The notes under the pieces are model-generated. The model was not told the origin of the DNA. It made no database searches and saw only the letters and a program-made list of their open reading frames with translations. A DNA stretch of 64,000 nucleotides from Clostridium sp. C8-1-8 (GTDB lineage: Bacteria > Bacillota > Clostridia > Clostridiales > Clostridiaceae), in the NCBI RefSeq assembly GCF_009928445.1, contig NZ_JAABNO010000028.1, forward strand, positions 1 through 64,000. The letters run 5' to 3'. Made by a program: the position numbers and the translations under genes. Of this stretch, positions 53,207 through 62,761 are shown in pieces (the stretch's first letter is position 1; every line of letters starts with the position of its first letter).

Positions 53207-54139
53207 TTATTGAGAAGCATCAAAGCTTCGTAGAAGCTTTAAATAGTAATTTGCTTCTCTTAGCACATGGTCGCTCAATAGAGGAGGTATTATAGAACGT
53301 ATTTTACAAGAAAGTATTCCTTCTACAGATTGAGCTTTAAAATCTCTTAGGCTGGTAACTTGAGTTATAGTTTCTCTTGTAACTCGTGCAAGTTCTTCTG
53401 GATTATCTTCAAGTGCTAAGGTTGAGGCAAATAGCTTATCTAGTTCGTTGGAGAATCCGTTAGCTGTGTCAAAAAGTGCTGGCTGAGATGGATCTAGATA
53501 TCCTCTTATAAATTTTGAATGCTCATCCATAAGTCTAGTCCAATTAATTTCAAAGTTTATTATTTCATTTATTGTATCTATAGTATCTTTCATTTGTAGC
53601 TTCCTTAGAGTCATTACAGCAAACTGAGCCTCTCTAGTGACGTGTTCTAGCATTAAGGGATAGGTATAAGAAAAGGCTCTGCAGTTTAATACATCATTTA
53701 ATAATTTTGTTTGAAAGTCTATGACTATATTTGTAAGACGGATAGCCTCTTCATTTAATCCTGATATTTGAGCTATTAGGTTGTCTTGTCTGGAGCTTGG
53801 AAAACTAGACTTAAACATTTCTATTTCTTTATTTGTGATAGTTGTTTCTATAGGGATTCCAGTTAATTGAGATGTTATTGTTTCAGCAGCTAAGGTGTAT
53901 TCTGTCACATATTCTCCTGAGTTTGTCATAGAGCCACCAACTTGCTCGTTTGTACTAAGCAATATGACTCTGGAAAGAAGATCTTCATATGCTCTCTTAA
54001 AGATATTAGCCTGTTTTATAACATTTAAGTTCTTTATTGGTAGCGAAGCTGCCGCAAAAATTGTATGTTCCTTTGCAATTCTTAAAAAGAATAGGTTAAA
54101 CTCTAATGAGTGAATGATATAGTCTCTATCATTGAGCAT
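53207..54139 (-). CDS. DUF2935 family protein
   Basis: A 310-aa helical protein made of two similar halves, each with metal-ligand-like motifs: HSLEFNLFFLRIAKEHTIF at the start, MLEHVTREAQF in the middle, DEHSKFIRGYLDP (~207) and LSDHVLREANYYL at the end. These are the DUF2935 signature, a Firmicutes family of unknown function whose conserved His/Glu suggest a di-metal helical bundle. Minus strand, AGGAAGG before the ATG. Single gene. Confidence 0.82.
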   Translation of the reverse strand: MLNDRDYIIHSLEFNLFFLRIAKEHTIFAAASLPIKNLNVIKQANIFKRAYEDLLSRVILLSTNEQVGGSMTNSGEYVTEYTLAAETITSQLTGIPIETTITNKEIEMFKSSFPSSRQDNLIAQISGLNEEAIRLTNIVIDFQTKLLNDVLNCRAFSYTYPLMLEHVTREAQFAVMTLRKLQMKDTIDTINEIINFEINWTRLMDEHSKFIRGYLDPSQPALFDTANGFSNELDKLFASTLALEDNPEELARVTRETITQVTSLRDFKAQSVEGILSCKIRSIIPPLLSDHVLREANYYLKLLRSFDASQ

Positions 54140-54390
54140 AATGTATCCTTCCTTAATATTATTTATGTAGCTTTGTAAACCTTACAATGACTATTATATG
54201 ATCCTATGAAGTAAAAGGTTACTTTTACTTATTAAAATTATTATTTATACCTAGTAGCTTTCTATAACTGGCTTACAAGGTTGTCCCGAGGGGACTTTCA
54301 GTATTATAATTATTTTATTAATAAAATTTTGACTATTATAAGTTGAAACAATTTAGTATAATAAAGTAAATATAAAGAGTAGAAGGTGAT
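54140..54390. other. Intergenic promoter region
   Basis: The divergent promoters of DUF2935 and patatin lie here. GTCCC-GAG-GGGAC (54283-54295) is a short GC-rich hairpin, unusual in this AT-rich setting but without a T-run; its role is unknown. Confidence 0.25.
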
Positions 54391-55248
54391 ATGATGAAGG
54401 ATATAGGATTAGTGCTTGAAGGTGGAGGTCTAAGAGGAGTTTATACTGCTGGTGTACTTGACTTCTTTCTTGAAAAATCTTTACACTTCCCATATGTAAT
54501 TGGAGTTTCAGCAGGTGCATGTAATGCAGCATCATATATTTCTAAACAGTTCGAGAGAAACAAAAGAATTAACATAGGTTATATAGGAGATCATAGGTAT
54601 TTAAGTTATAGAAACTTTTTCAAGGAAAAGAGTTTGTTTGGAATAGATTTTGTCTATAACAAGATACCCAATGAATTAGATCCTTTTGATTATGATACAT
54701 TTTTTAATTCTGATCAAAGATTTGTAATTGGAACTACAGATTGTATAACAGGGGAACCTTTTTATGTAGAAAAAAATCAGTGCTTTAAAGATAATGACAA
54801 GATAATAACTGTTATACGAGCATCTAGTAGTCTTCCATTTGCAGCGCCAATAGTTAATTATGATAAGTATAATCTGCTTGATGGAGGAATATCAGATCCT
54901 ATACCATTGAACAAGTCTATAATTGATGGCAATAAGAAACACGTGGTGATATTAACAAGGCCAGAAGGTTATAGAAAAGAAGCTTTTAAGAGAAGATGGA
55001 TTGTAGATAGAGTTTACTCTAAATATAAAGGTCTAGCTGAGGCTATGGTAAACAGACATTCTGTTTATAATAAAACTTTAGATTTAATAGAGCAGATGAA
55101 TAGAGACGGAGATATATTTGTTTTAAGGCCAAGCGAAGACTTACAGGTTGATAGATTAGAAAAGAGGCCTGAGAAACTTTATAAACTATATGATTTGGGT
55201 TATGAAGATGCAAAGAAAAATTATGAAAAGTTAAAGGCTTGGTTATAA
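54391..55248 (+). CDS. Patatin-like phospholipase
   Basis: A 285-aa patatin-family esterase. The oxyanion loop EGGGLRGVYTAGV (~10-22), nucleophile Ser in GVSAGACNAAS (~38) and catalytic Asp in LLDGGISDPIP (~168) are complete. The enzyme would remove acyl chains from membrane lipids, like the YjjU group it resembles. AGAAGGTG precedes tandem ATGs at 54391 and 54394. The terminator overlaps its last codons. Single gene. Confidence 0.9.
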   Translation: MMKDIGLVLEGGGLRGVYTAGVLDFFLEKSLHFPYVIGVSAGACNAASYISKQFERNKRINIGYIGDHRYLSYRNFFKEKSLFGIDFVYNKIPNELDPFDYDTFFNSDQRFVIGTTDCITGEPFYVEKNQCFKDNDKIITVIRASSSLPFAAPIVNYDKYNLLDGGISDPIPLNKSIIDGNKKHVVILTRPEGYRKEAFKRRWIVDRVYSKYKGLAEAMVNRHSVYNKTLDLIEQMNRDGDIFVLRPSEDLQVDRLEKRPEKLYKLYDLGYEDAKKNYEKLKAWL

Positions 55249-55267
55249 TAAGCCTTTAGCTTTTTTC
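55232..55267 (+). terminator. Terminator overlapping the end of the patatin gene
   Basis: TAAAGGCTT (55232-55240) pairs with AAGCCTTTA (55250-55258), followed by GCTTTTTT; the 5' arm lies within the coding region. Confidence 0.8.
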
Positions 55268-55334
55268 CTATTTACTACAATTTAAAAAGAATTAATATAG
55301 TTGTCATATTGTATATTAACCAAGGAGATTAAAT

Positions 55335-55748
55335 ATGAGAGTAAGTGAAACGAAAATTAAAGTGAGATATGTAGAAACTGACCAGATGGGAATAGTGCAT
55401 CATTCAAATTATTATGCCTGGTTTGAAGTAGGAAGAACTGAATTTATTAAAGAATCAGGTATGACTTATAGGCAGATGGAAGAGGAAAATATTATGATTC
55501 CTTTAGTTGAGAGTAAATGCAAGTATATTATAGGAGCAAAATATGAGGACGAACTTACAGTGAAAACTAGAATAGAAGAGCTAAATGGAGCTAAGGTTAT
55601 ATTTTCTTACGAGGTTGTAAGGGATGAAGATAGTGCTGTTTTAGCAAAGGGAAGCACTGTTCATGCATTTGTTAATAAAAGTTTTAAGATAATAAATCTA
55701 AAAAAGAGTAATCCTGATGTATGGCAAAGGATTCAGCAGCTATTATAA
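55335..55748 (+). CDS. YbgC-like acyl-CoA thioesterase
   Basis: A 137-aa hot-dog-fold thioesterase. The catalytic motif VETDQMGIVHHSNYYAWFE (~13-31) carries the Asp and the HHxxY pattern of the 4HBT/YbgC family, and GRTEFIKESG follows. It hydrolyses acyl-CoA or acyl-ACP thioesters. CAAGGAG precedes the ATG. It is a single short gene next to the patatin gene, in keeping with the lipid theme of the window; the exact acyl chain is unknown. Confidence 0.9.
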   Translation: MRVSETKIKVRYVETDQMGIVHHSNYYAWFEVGRTEFIKESGMTYRQMEEENIMIPLVESKCKYIIGAKYEDELTVKTRIEELNGAKVIFSYEVVRDEDSAVLAKGSTVHAFVNKSFKIINLKKSNPDVWQRIQQLL

Positions 55749-55879
55749 TATAGCAAAATAGGCATATAAATTATCTGGATACATAAACCTCCTGTCATAA
55801 GTAAATGATATATTGAGATAAAATCTTTTATTTTATATAAAGATATATATTAAGAGATATTAAAATAGGAGGGAAGAAG

Positions 55880-56479
55880 ATGATTATTGATTTTTATACT
55901 GCTGTTAAAAGTAGGAGATCAATTTATGCTATTAGTAATGAATCAACTATACCTGACGATAGGATAGTAGATATACTTAAGGATGCGGTAAAGTATGCTC
56001 CAACTTCATTTAATTCGCAGAGTGGAAGAGTTTTATTGCTACTAGGAAATCATCACACTAAGCTGTGGGAGATAACTAAGGAAGCTTTAAGAAAAATAGT
56101 ACCTGAAGCTAGTTTTTCTCAAACTGAAGAAAAGCTAGATTCCTTTGCTGGGGGACACGGGACAATACTTTATTTTGAAGATCAAGATGTAATAAAGAGT
56201 CTTCAAGACAAATTCTCGCTATATAAAGATAACTTTCCAGTTTGGTCTGAGCAGTCCTCTGGTATACTTCAATATATAGTATGGACTGCTTTAGAGATAG
56301 AAGGACTTGGAGCATCGCTTCAGCATTATAATCCATTAATTGATGAGGAAGTTAGAAGCAATTGGCATATACCAGAAAGTTGGATGCTTATTGCACAAAT
56401 GCCATTTGGAAAGCCACTCCAATTAGCTGGAGAAAAAGAGTATCAGTCTATAGATGAGAGATTTAGACTCTTTCAGTAG
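55880..56479 (+). CDS. Nitroreductase family protein
   Basis: A 199-aa FMN-dependent nitroreductase-like enzyme of the short Hbn1/Frm2-like branch. The FMN-phosphate region is VKSRRSIYAIS (~9-19), followed by KYAPTSFNSQSGRVLLLLG (~44-62) and the C-terminal IAQMPFGKP. It probably reduces nitro compounds, quinones or lipid-derived unsaturated species with NAD(P)H. AGGAGGGAAG precedes the ATG. Single gene. Confidence 0.88.
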   Translation: MIIDFYTAVKSRRSIYAISNESTIPDDRIVDILKDAVKYAPTSFNSQSGRVLLLLGNHHTKLWEITKEALRKIVPEASFSQTEEKLDSFAGGHGTILYFEDQDVIKSLQDKFSLYKDNFPVWSEQSSGILQYIVWTALEIEGLGASLQHYNPLIDEEVRSNWHIPESWMLIAQMPFGKPLQLAGEKEYQSIDERFRLFQ

Positions 56480-56489
56480 TGACATATTT

Positions 56490-56572
56490 AAAACACCTAA
56501 AAGTAAGTATAGCTTAAAAATTAGTGGATATTAACTAATTAATGGCAGTACTCAAATTATGGGTGTTTTTTG
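56490..56572 (+). terminator. Composite terminator
   Basis: AAAACACC (56490-56497) pairs with GGTGTTTT (56562-56569), followed by T's, and encloses the smaller stem TTAGT/ACTAA. Confidence 0.6.
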
Positions 56573-56832
56573 TTTTATATAAAAATATAAGATTTTTTTA
56601 GTTGATATTAGTAGTTATAGGGAGTTGAGACGATTATGGGTATATATGTTAAAGGACAAGGATTGTTCAACTTGCGGATTTTCTTTATATGAATTTGGAA
56701 AGATAAAGATATAAAAACAGTTGATAAAATAAAAGTTTACTCATTGTGAGGAAGAGGAGATATTGCTTATACATAAATAGAGGACCTCATTCAAATAATA
56801 AGACATAAGCTATATGGGAAAGGAGTCTTTAT
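56573..56832 (+). other. Intergenic region with a doubtful 22-codon ORF
   Basis: ATG at 56646 opens 22 codons (MLKDKDCSTCGFSLYEFGKI...) ending at 56714 with a CxxCG motif, but no clear RBS. It may be the stump of a zinc-ribbon gene or chance. No other element was seen apart from GGAAAGGAG, the RBS of the next gene. Confidence 0.2.
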
Positions 56833-57909
56833 ATGATCAAAGAGCTTTTTATAAATCTCTCTATTCTAATAAGTTCTATCAGTTTATTTACTCAGTGGAA
56901 AAAAGAATATGATCATATAAAAATAAATCCTTATACTAAGAAGTTGATTATAGGAATTCTCAATGGAATCTTAGGAATAGGACTAATCTATTTTGGATGC
57001 CCTGTTTATACAAATTCAATAATCGACTTTAGAAATATGGCAATAATAATAGCAGCAATTTATGGTGGTGGACTATCAATATACGTATGTAGCATCATGA
57101 TTGTGTTTTTCAGAATAGCTTATTTTGGAGTAAATATTTCATCTATCTATGGGGTTGTTTTAATTATAGTTTCTGGTTCAGCCAATTGGGTGATTTGTAA
57201 TAAGAAACTTAGGCTTTGGCAAAAGTGGGCTTACTGCACTTCCTTTAACACAGTTGCCGCCAGCATTGCACTTATAATAAATTATTACAATGCTGTTCAG
57301 TTTAAATCCATACTAGCCATGTATATAATGTCATCTATAATTGTATCTTCAATTACTTATAAGTATCTTGAATATTGTTTCTCTTCAAATAGACTTTATG
57401 TAAAGCTTGTGAAAGAATCTTCTCAAGACTTTTTGACAGGACTAAACAATCTAAGGCAATTTAACATAGTGATGAAGAGGTTATCTTCTAATGCTGTAGA
57501 TAAAGAGGAAAGACTTTCACTTTTAGTTATAGATGTAGACCATTTTAAACATATAAACGATACCTATGGTCATGCAAATGGTGATATTGTATTGAAGGAA
57601 ATGGCAAGTATATTCGTTAATAGTAGCAGATCTTTTGATGTGATATCAAGGAATGGAGGAGAGGAATTTACAGTTATCTTACTTGATTGTGATAGAGATA
57701 GTGCTATTAGAATAGGCGAAAAAATTAGAAAAAATGTAGAACAATATACTTTTATATTATCTGATGAAAATACAGTGTCTTTAACTGTATCAATTGGAGT
57801 TGCAAGCTTCCCCGAAAGTACGAAAGATATAAAAAGGTTATATGAGTTGGCAGATAATGCTCTTTATAAGTCTAAGAGAGATGGAAGGAATAAGGTATCT
57901 TATATTTAA
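56833..57909 (+). CDS. Diguanylate cyclase with 5TM-5TMR_LYT sensor
   Basis: A 358-aa protein. The N-terminal ~185 residues hold five or six TM helices, with NGILGIGLIYFGCP and FRNMAIIIAAIYGGGLSIYV matching the 5TMR-LYT sensor seen in histidine kinases of the LytS type. The GGDEF domain follows with DVDHFKHINDTYGHANGD (~236) and GGEEF (~276). The RSFD I-site is five residues before it, implying feedback inhibition. It makes c-di-GMP in response to an unknown membrane or wall signal. GGAAAGGAG precedes the ATG. Confidence 0.9.
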   Translation: MIKELFINLSILISSISLFTQWKKEYDHIKINPYTKKLIIGILNGILGIGLIYFGCPVYTNSIIDFRNMAIIIAAIYGGGLSIYVCSIMIVFFRIAYFGVNISSIYGVVLIIVSGSANWVICNKKLRLWQKWAYCTSFNTVAASIALIINYYNAVQFKSILAMYIMSSIIVSSITYKYLEYCFSSNRLYVKLVKESSQDFLTGLNNLRQFNIVMKRLSSNAVDKEERLSLLVIDVDHFKHINDTYGHANGDIVLKEMASIFVNSSRSFDVISRNGGEEFTVILLDCDRDSAIRIGEKIRKNVEQYTFILSDENTVSLTVSIGVASFPESTKDIKRLYELADNALYKSKRDGRNKVSYI

Positions 57910-58015
57910 ATTTAATAGTTACTCTCTTACAGAGACCAATAAGTAGGCAATTAATTTTAATAATACTGTTAAACATAATATTGATATAAAAATGTCTACA
58001 GATGGAGGTTTTTTT

Positions 58016-58159
58016 ATGGAACATAGAGATAAAAAGGACGGAAAAAGTTATTCTAATGCAATTAAGAATCCTGTAGCAGTATTTAAGGGGCATCTGAAAG
58101 GTATTAAAAATATGGATGAACCTTTTGCAGAAGCTATAATTATGGCTAAGAAATTTTAA
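58016..58159 (+). CDS. 47-aa conserved-looking small protein
   Basis: ATG to TAA gives 47 residues: MEHRDKKDGKSYSNAIKNPV, then AVFKGHLKGIKNMDEPFAEA and a short end IIMAKKF. It is basic and hydrophilic. GGAGG (58004-58008) is seven bases before the ATG and a terminator follows at 58232. The RBS, clean frame and protein-like composition support a real gene; no family is recognised. Confidence 0.6.
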   Translation: MEHRDKKDGKSYSNAIKNPVAVFKGHLKGIKNMDEPFAEAIIMAKKF

Positions 58160-58231
58160 TTTGGATCTATTAAAATACAGTTCGGAGATTAATTGGTCAG
58201 TAATCCGATGATTTAATTACTAATATTTTAT

Positions 58232-58275
58232 AAAGAAGTTGCTAATAAAGTTTTATTGGTGACTTCTTTTTATTT
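58232..58275 (+). terminator. Terminator after the 47-aa gene
   Basis: AAGAAGTTGCTAATAAA pairs fully, using G-U, with TTTATTGGTGACTTCTT, then TTTTATT. Confidence 0.75.
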
Positions 58276-58574
58276 GTTAAGGATGAAACCTTTTTTTATA
58301 TAAATTCGTTCATATTATGTGATGATATAGCAATAGGTTGAGGAGGGTATTTTGAGGTGTGCGTATAAATAAGAAGTAGGCTCTATTATAGATGATTCGA
58401 TTTATATTGATTAGGCGAAGATAAAACCTTTTAACTTTAACTAAGTTAAGGTTTTCGATGTAAGGGAAGTATGAAGATTTTTATTATATAGTGATGCAGT
58501 TATAGACATTTAAAAGTATACAAAGAAAGATTATAAATTGGGGTATTTTGATAATTTAAGGAGAGAGGAAGATT
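58276..58574 (+). other. Leader/promoter region of the second ECF sigma operon
   Basis: A hairpin AAAACCTT-(TT)-AACTT / AAGTTAAGGTTTT (58423-58455) sits ~120 bases before the sigma gene; it may end a stray transcript or mark the leader. The sigma RBS is GGAGAGAGG. No gene was found. Confidence 0.3.
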
Positions 58575-59147
58575 ATGTCGGATGAACAGTTAGTAAAGGC
58601 TGTTATTGATGGTGATAGAAGCTCCGTCGATTTATTAGTTAGTAGATATTATAAGATAGTTTATGCCTACATATACAAGCTTACTGGGGACTATCATATG
58701 TCTTATGATTTAACGCAGGAAGTATTTATTAAAGGCATAAGTGCCATAAAAAAATACAAGCATGAGGATAAGCTAAGAAGCTGGTTGTTAACCATAGCGT
58801 CAAATTTAGTTAAAGACTATTTTAGAAGACAAAAGAGACAGAAGATTGACTGGTGTGATAGCTATATAGATATTAAAGAGGAAAATAATATTGATACATC
58901 AATGGATGCTCTATTGCAGCAAGAAGATAACAAATCTATAAGAGTACTTATAGATACCTTAAGTCTTGAAATGAAAGAAGTTATTATTTTAAGATACTTT
59001 TATGATATGAAGATTAGTGAGATAGCAAAAATAACTTCTACTAAGGAAGCGACAGTAAAGACTAGGCTGAGACGTGCTTTAAAGAATTTGAATAAAAAGC
59101 TTTTAGGGGGAACTATCAATGAAAAAGAAGTTATTCCGCTCAAATAA
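58575..59147 (+). CDS. ECF-type RNA polymerase sigma factor
   Basis: A 190-aa ECF sigma factor. Region 2 (~12-85) includes YDLTQEVFIKGISAIKKY and LRSWLLTIASNLVKDYFRR, and region 4 (~125-180) includes MKEVIILRYFYDMKISEIA, then STKEATVKTRLRRAL. Its C-terminus overlaps the next gene by 29 bases, which encodes the probable membrane anti-sigma factor. This is a second sigma/anti-sigma unit, unrelated in detail to that at 10.1 kb. Resembles SigV/SigM-like envelope-stress factors. Confidence 0.88.
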   Translation: MSDEQLVKAVIDGDRSSVDLLVSRYYKIVYAYIYKLTGDYHMSYDLTQEVFIKGISAIKKYKHEDKLRSWLLTIASNLVKDYFRRQKRQKIDWCDSYIDIKEENNIDTSMDALLQQEDNKSIRVLIDTLSLEMKEVIILRYFYDMKISEIAKITSTKEATVKTRLRRALKNLNKKLLGGTINEKEVIPLK

Positions 59148-60645
59148 GGATTTTGATGAAGAATATAAAAATATTGTAGATGATATTAAGGTCATAGATT
59201 ATTTTGAAGATATCCAGTTTCCAACTTTGGATATGATTGAAGAGACGAAAAATATTTTGATAAGCGAGGTTGAAAAGGTAGAGCCTCAGATAAATAAAAA
59301 TTATAAAAGAAAGTTAAGTAATTTATTGGTTGCAAGTGTCCTCTTTGTTGCTATTGTAGGAGAATTAGCTGTATTAAGGCCATCTTTATTTAACTTCTTT
59401 AATAGAGAAAGTAATATCTCATCAAACAATAGTAATAATGCTGACGATATCTATGCAAAGCTAGATGACGGATATAATAAAGTTTCTAAGGCTGAGATAG
59501 CTAACGAAAGTGTATTGTCTGTATACGGTAAAAGCATAGAAGAATTTGCGATGAAAAAAGGCTATGTAACAATAAAGAACAGCGCTATAAATATGCATAT
59601 TAGAATACCTAATTTTGAGGAGCATGCTGGAGATATACCAATAGGAGATATATTTAAACAAAGAAATGAACTGTCTAAAAAATATGGATACAACTTTGAG
59701 GGCTATAGAGGAAAAAGGGTAGTTTTATATGCTGAAAATGTTGAGAAGAATGATAAACTTGAAGGGCTTCTTATAACTTTGATATATTCCAATAAGATAA
59801 TTGGTGCATGGATGAGTGAGAATGGTGACTTGGAAAATATATTGAAGACTGAGAGTGCAGACGATGAAGCTGGTTACTTACCTATAAGTACTGATACTGC
59901 TGCAGAAAAAGCCAAAAACTTTATTAAAAAGTATTTTTCCTCTGATGAACAGGTTAGGGATTTTGGAATTAACAGTGGAACTCAAGATTATAAGAGACCA
60001 TTATATACTGTTATGTTTGATAGTTATATAGTTAGAATAGATGCTATAAGTGGTCAAGTTATAGAGTTATCGCTGACTAAAGAGTTAAAAAGGGATGACT
60101 CTTTAAAAGATTTAACTGAAGAACAGCTGAAGGAAAAGGCAATTAGTTACTACAAAGAGTTAGGTTTTCAATACAATATTGCAGATGTTTCTTACCCTGG
60201 AACACCTAATAATCAGTTTATCGCACAGTTCTGCCAAACTATTGCTATAAATAATAAAGTTATTTATAGCAGAGATAATTCTGTGAAAATAGCAGTTGAT
60301 TCCAAGGGGCGACTTGAGATGATTACTAGCTGTTACAGACCTTTGATCTATAATGGAAAGTCAAATACTACTATAGACGAAAGCCACGCTTATAGTATTG
60401 CTGATGGGTATTTTAAAGTCTTAGGTTTATATGGACGTAAAGATATTGGTTTAGAATCGATTGCTCCAAACAATAATTATGAGATTCTTTCTAATACAAA
60501 GAGAGGAGATAGTGCTAAAGGAAATAATATCTATCGTAAGAGTGAGGGGTACTCTAAGATAGCTTGGAGAGTAATTATTTCTGATAAACCTTCAGTGGCA
60601 ATATATCTGGATGTAGAGACTGGAGAAATTATAGGGGCTAACTAA
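59119..60645 (+). CDS. Transmembrane anti-sigma factor with extracellular PepSY-like regions (predicted)
   Basis: A 508-aa protein: a cytosolic N-terminus (~1-65), one TM segment (~66-86, LLVASVLFVAIVGELAVL) and a large outer part. The first outer segment (~140-250) resembles DUF4830; the rest shows two YcdB/PepSY-like units, as in FDSYIVRIDAISGQVIELSL and SVAIYLDVETGEIIGAN. Overlap with the sigma gene indicates translational coupling. It should bind the sigma factor inside and sense an envelope signal outside. The assignment comes from context and topology. Confidence 0.7.
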   Translation: MKKKLFRSNKDFDEEYKNIVDDIKVIDYFEDIQFPTLDMIEETKNILISEVEKVEPQINKNYKRKLSNLLVASVLFVAIVGELAVLRPSLFNFFNRESNISSNNSNNADDIYAKLDDGYNKVSKAEIANESVLSVYGKSIEEFAMKKGYVTIKNSAINMHIRIPNFEEHAGDIPIGDIFKQRNELSKKYGYNFEGYRGKRVVLYAENVEKNDKLEGLLITLIYSNKIIGAWMSENGDLENILKTESADDEAGYLPISTDTAAEKAKNFIKKYFSSDEQVRDFGINSGTQDYKRPLYTVMFDSYIVRIDAISGQVIELSLTKELKRDDSLKDLTEEQLKEKAISYYKELGFQYNIADVSYPGTPNNQFIAQFCQTIAINNKVIYSRDNSVKIAVDSKGRLEMITSCYRPLIYNGKSNTTIDESHAYSIADGYFKVLGLYGRKDIGLESIAPNNNYEILSNTKRGDSAKGNNIYRKSEGYSKIAWRVIISDKPSVAIYLDVETGEIIGAN

Positions 60646-60740
60646 GTTTTATAAACATTATCATAGTTATGTTGCTGAGCAATATTGAACAACTTGGTGA
60701 TAAGTATAATTAAAGTTTAATTAATAATAGTAGTCTAAAT

Positions 60741-60780
60741 AAAAATACATTTAATCATAAGTTAAGTGTATTTTTATTTA
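60741..60780 (+). terminator. Terminator after the second sigma operon
   Basis: AAAAATACATTTAA (60741-60754) pairs with TTAAGTGTATTTTT (60762-60775) with one G-U. Confidence 0.8.
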
Positions 60781-61091
60781 TATAAACTAAGGACTTTCTA
60801 TAAAAATATATGTATTGACGCTAGCGATATAGCTAATATTTATACATATATGTGAATAAGAAATTATGGTTGTAGATAAAAAATTAATTGTTTTTAAAAA
60901 GGTGTAGTAAATACGGTATAAAATAACGAAAAATGGCGATATATCATAAAATATGTTGTTAAATATATAGCCGTTAGTTTGAACTATTTTTAATTTATTA
61001 TATAATATTGTATCGTGATGATAATTTTTCATTTAGTTTTATGATTTTTTAATAATTTATTTGTTTTGGGGCCTTTTTAAGGAGGATTTTA
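60781..61091 (+). other. Intergenic region before the permease
   Basis: Very AT-rich. No gene is supported: an 81-codon minus-strand frame has no RBS and biased composition. No riboswitch pattern was recognised. The permease RBS AAGGAGG lies at the right end. Confidence 0.35.
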
Positions 61092-62477
61092 ATGAACATT
61101 TTTAAGAAAAAAACAGCCGAGCAGATGCTTGAGGGAGTAGCTAAGACTGGGTTGAAGAAAAATTTAAAAGCGAAGGATATAGCTGCCCTTGGTGTAGGTG
61201 CGGTTGTCGGTGTAGGAATATTTGTTGCTACTGGTGAAGGGGCTCATCTTGCAGGTCCTGCTGTAATAATATCTTTCCTTATAGCTGCTGTTATAGCTTG
61301 CCTTTGTGGGCTAAGTTATTCAGAGCTTGCAACTATGTTTCCTGTTGCAGGAAGCACATATTCTTATGCATATATAACATTTGGTGAAATAGTGGCGATG
61401 ATTATTGGTTGGTGTCTTACTGCTGAATATCTAGTCGCTTGTAGCGCAGTTGCATCAGGTTGGTCTGGTACGTTTCAAGGAATACTTGCCAATATAGGCT
61501 TAAGTATACCTAAAGCACTTGCCGCATCACCAAGTAAAGGTGGGATTATTGATCTTCCTGCTGTGCTTATAATCGTAATAATAACATCACTTTTATGTTA
61601 CGGAATGCAAGAAAGCGCTCGTGTTAATAATATTATGGTTGGTATTAAGATATGCATAATACTATTATTCGTAGTATTAGGATTTTCTCATATAAATGCA
61701 GCTAACTATAAGCCTTTTAATCCATACGGAATAAAAGGAATATTTGCAGGAACGGCTACTATATTCTTCTCATATATTGGATTTGATGCAATATCTACAG
61801 CTGCCGAAGAGGCAGATAATCCAAAAAGGGATATACCATTGGGCTTAATAATGTGTCTTGCTATAGTAAGCGTACTATATATATCGGTAGCTTTTGTACT
61901 TACAGGGATGGTTCCTTTTAAAGAGATAATTTCTGAGAATGCAGTACCTGGAGCTTTAGCAAGAGTAGGCATAAACTGGGGTTCTGCTCTAGTTGGAACT
62001 GGTGCGATAATAGGTATGATATCAACAATTTTGGCTGTACTATATGGCCAAGTCAGAGTGTTTATGGTTATGTCTAGAGATGGCCTTTTACCTAAGCTTT
62101 TCTCTAAGGTTCATCCAGTTCATAAGACACCGTATATATCTACTATAATAACTGGAACTGTAGCTGCTATTATAGCAGGCTTACTTCCACTAGATATAAT
62201 AGTTCAATTTTTAAGTATAGGTACTTTATTAGGGTTTATAGTAGTTTCTTTAAGCGTAATAGTACTTAGAAAGAGAATGCCTAATTTTAATAGAATATTT
62301 AAATGTCCTGGCGTTCCAGTTACGCCAATTATAGCGGTTATATGTTGCGTGTATCTCCTTTCAAGACTACAGGCTAAGACTTGGTTAGGCTTTTCAGTGT
62401 GGATAATAATTGGTCTTATTGTGTATTTTACTTATGGAAGAAAGCATAGTTTAATACAAAATGAAGAAGCTAATTAG
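61092..62477 (+). CDS. APC-family amino acid permease
   Basis: A 461-aa transporter with twelve predicted TM helices. The start MNIFKKKTAEQMLEGVAKTG then AALGVGAVVGVGIFVATGEG (TM1) places it in the cationic-amino-acid/YfnA branch of the APC superfamily, and GFDAISTAAEEADNPKRDIP is the conserved TM6-loop motif. It imports an amino acid by proton symport or exchange. AAGGAGG precedes the ATG. Single gene with terminator; the precise substrate is not readable. Confidence 0.9.
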   Translation: MNIFKKKTAEQMLEGVAKTGLKKNLKAKDIAALGVGAVVGVGIFVATGEGAHLAGPAVIISFLIAAVIACLCGLSYSELATMFPVAGSTYSYAYITFGEIVAMIIGWCLTAEYLVACSAVASGWSGTFQGILANIGLSIPKALAASPSKGGIIDLPAVLIIVIITSLLCYGMQESARVNNIMVGIKICIILLFVVLGFSHINAANYKPFNPYGIKGIFAGTATIFFSYIGFDAISTAAEEADNPKRDIPLGLIMCLAIVSVLYISVAFVLTGMVPFKEIISENAVPGALARVGINWGSALVGTGAIIGMISTILAVLYGQVRVFMVMSRDGLLPKLFSKVHPVHKTPYISTIITGTVAAIIAGLLPLDIIVQFLSIGTLLGFIVVSLSVIVLRKRMPNFNRIFKCPGVPVTPIIAVICCVYLLSRLQAKTWLGFSVWIIIGLIVYFTYGRKHSLIQNEEAN

Positions 62478-62617
62478 GATTTTGATGTTTATATTCTTCT
62501 TAATAGGTCAAAGAACAGATTTTAAAAGGTATCGTTTTAATTAAAGAATTTTTTAGAGCTCCTTTTGGGGCTTTAAGGGATACTCTAGAAAATAAATTGA
62601 ATTAATTGATACGTTAT

Positions 62618-62650
62618 AAAAACTGCTAAGTTATTAGCAGTTTTTTTACT
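62618..62650 (+). terminator. Terminator after the permease gene
   Basis: AAAAACTGCTAA (62618-62629)/TTAGCAGTTTTT (62634-62645), then T's. Confidence 0.88.
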
Positions 62651-62761
62651 GTTTGAGAAAGTCTAAAAGTAATAAAATTGTAATTAATATATAATAATGC
62701 TGTAATACACATATAATAATATATAAATTAATTGTATTAATTGTTCTATGGAGGAGTGTTA

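Noticed and set aside
54283..54295. GC-rich hairpin GTCCC-GAG-GGGAC as terminator
   Set aside because: No following T-run on either strand and short stem; left as a note only.
60787..61032. 81-codon minus-strand reading frame
   Set aside because: No ribosome binding site, very AT-driven composition (Ile/Tyr/Asn/Phe) and no recognisable motif; treated as non-coding.
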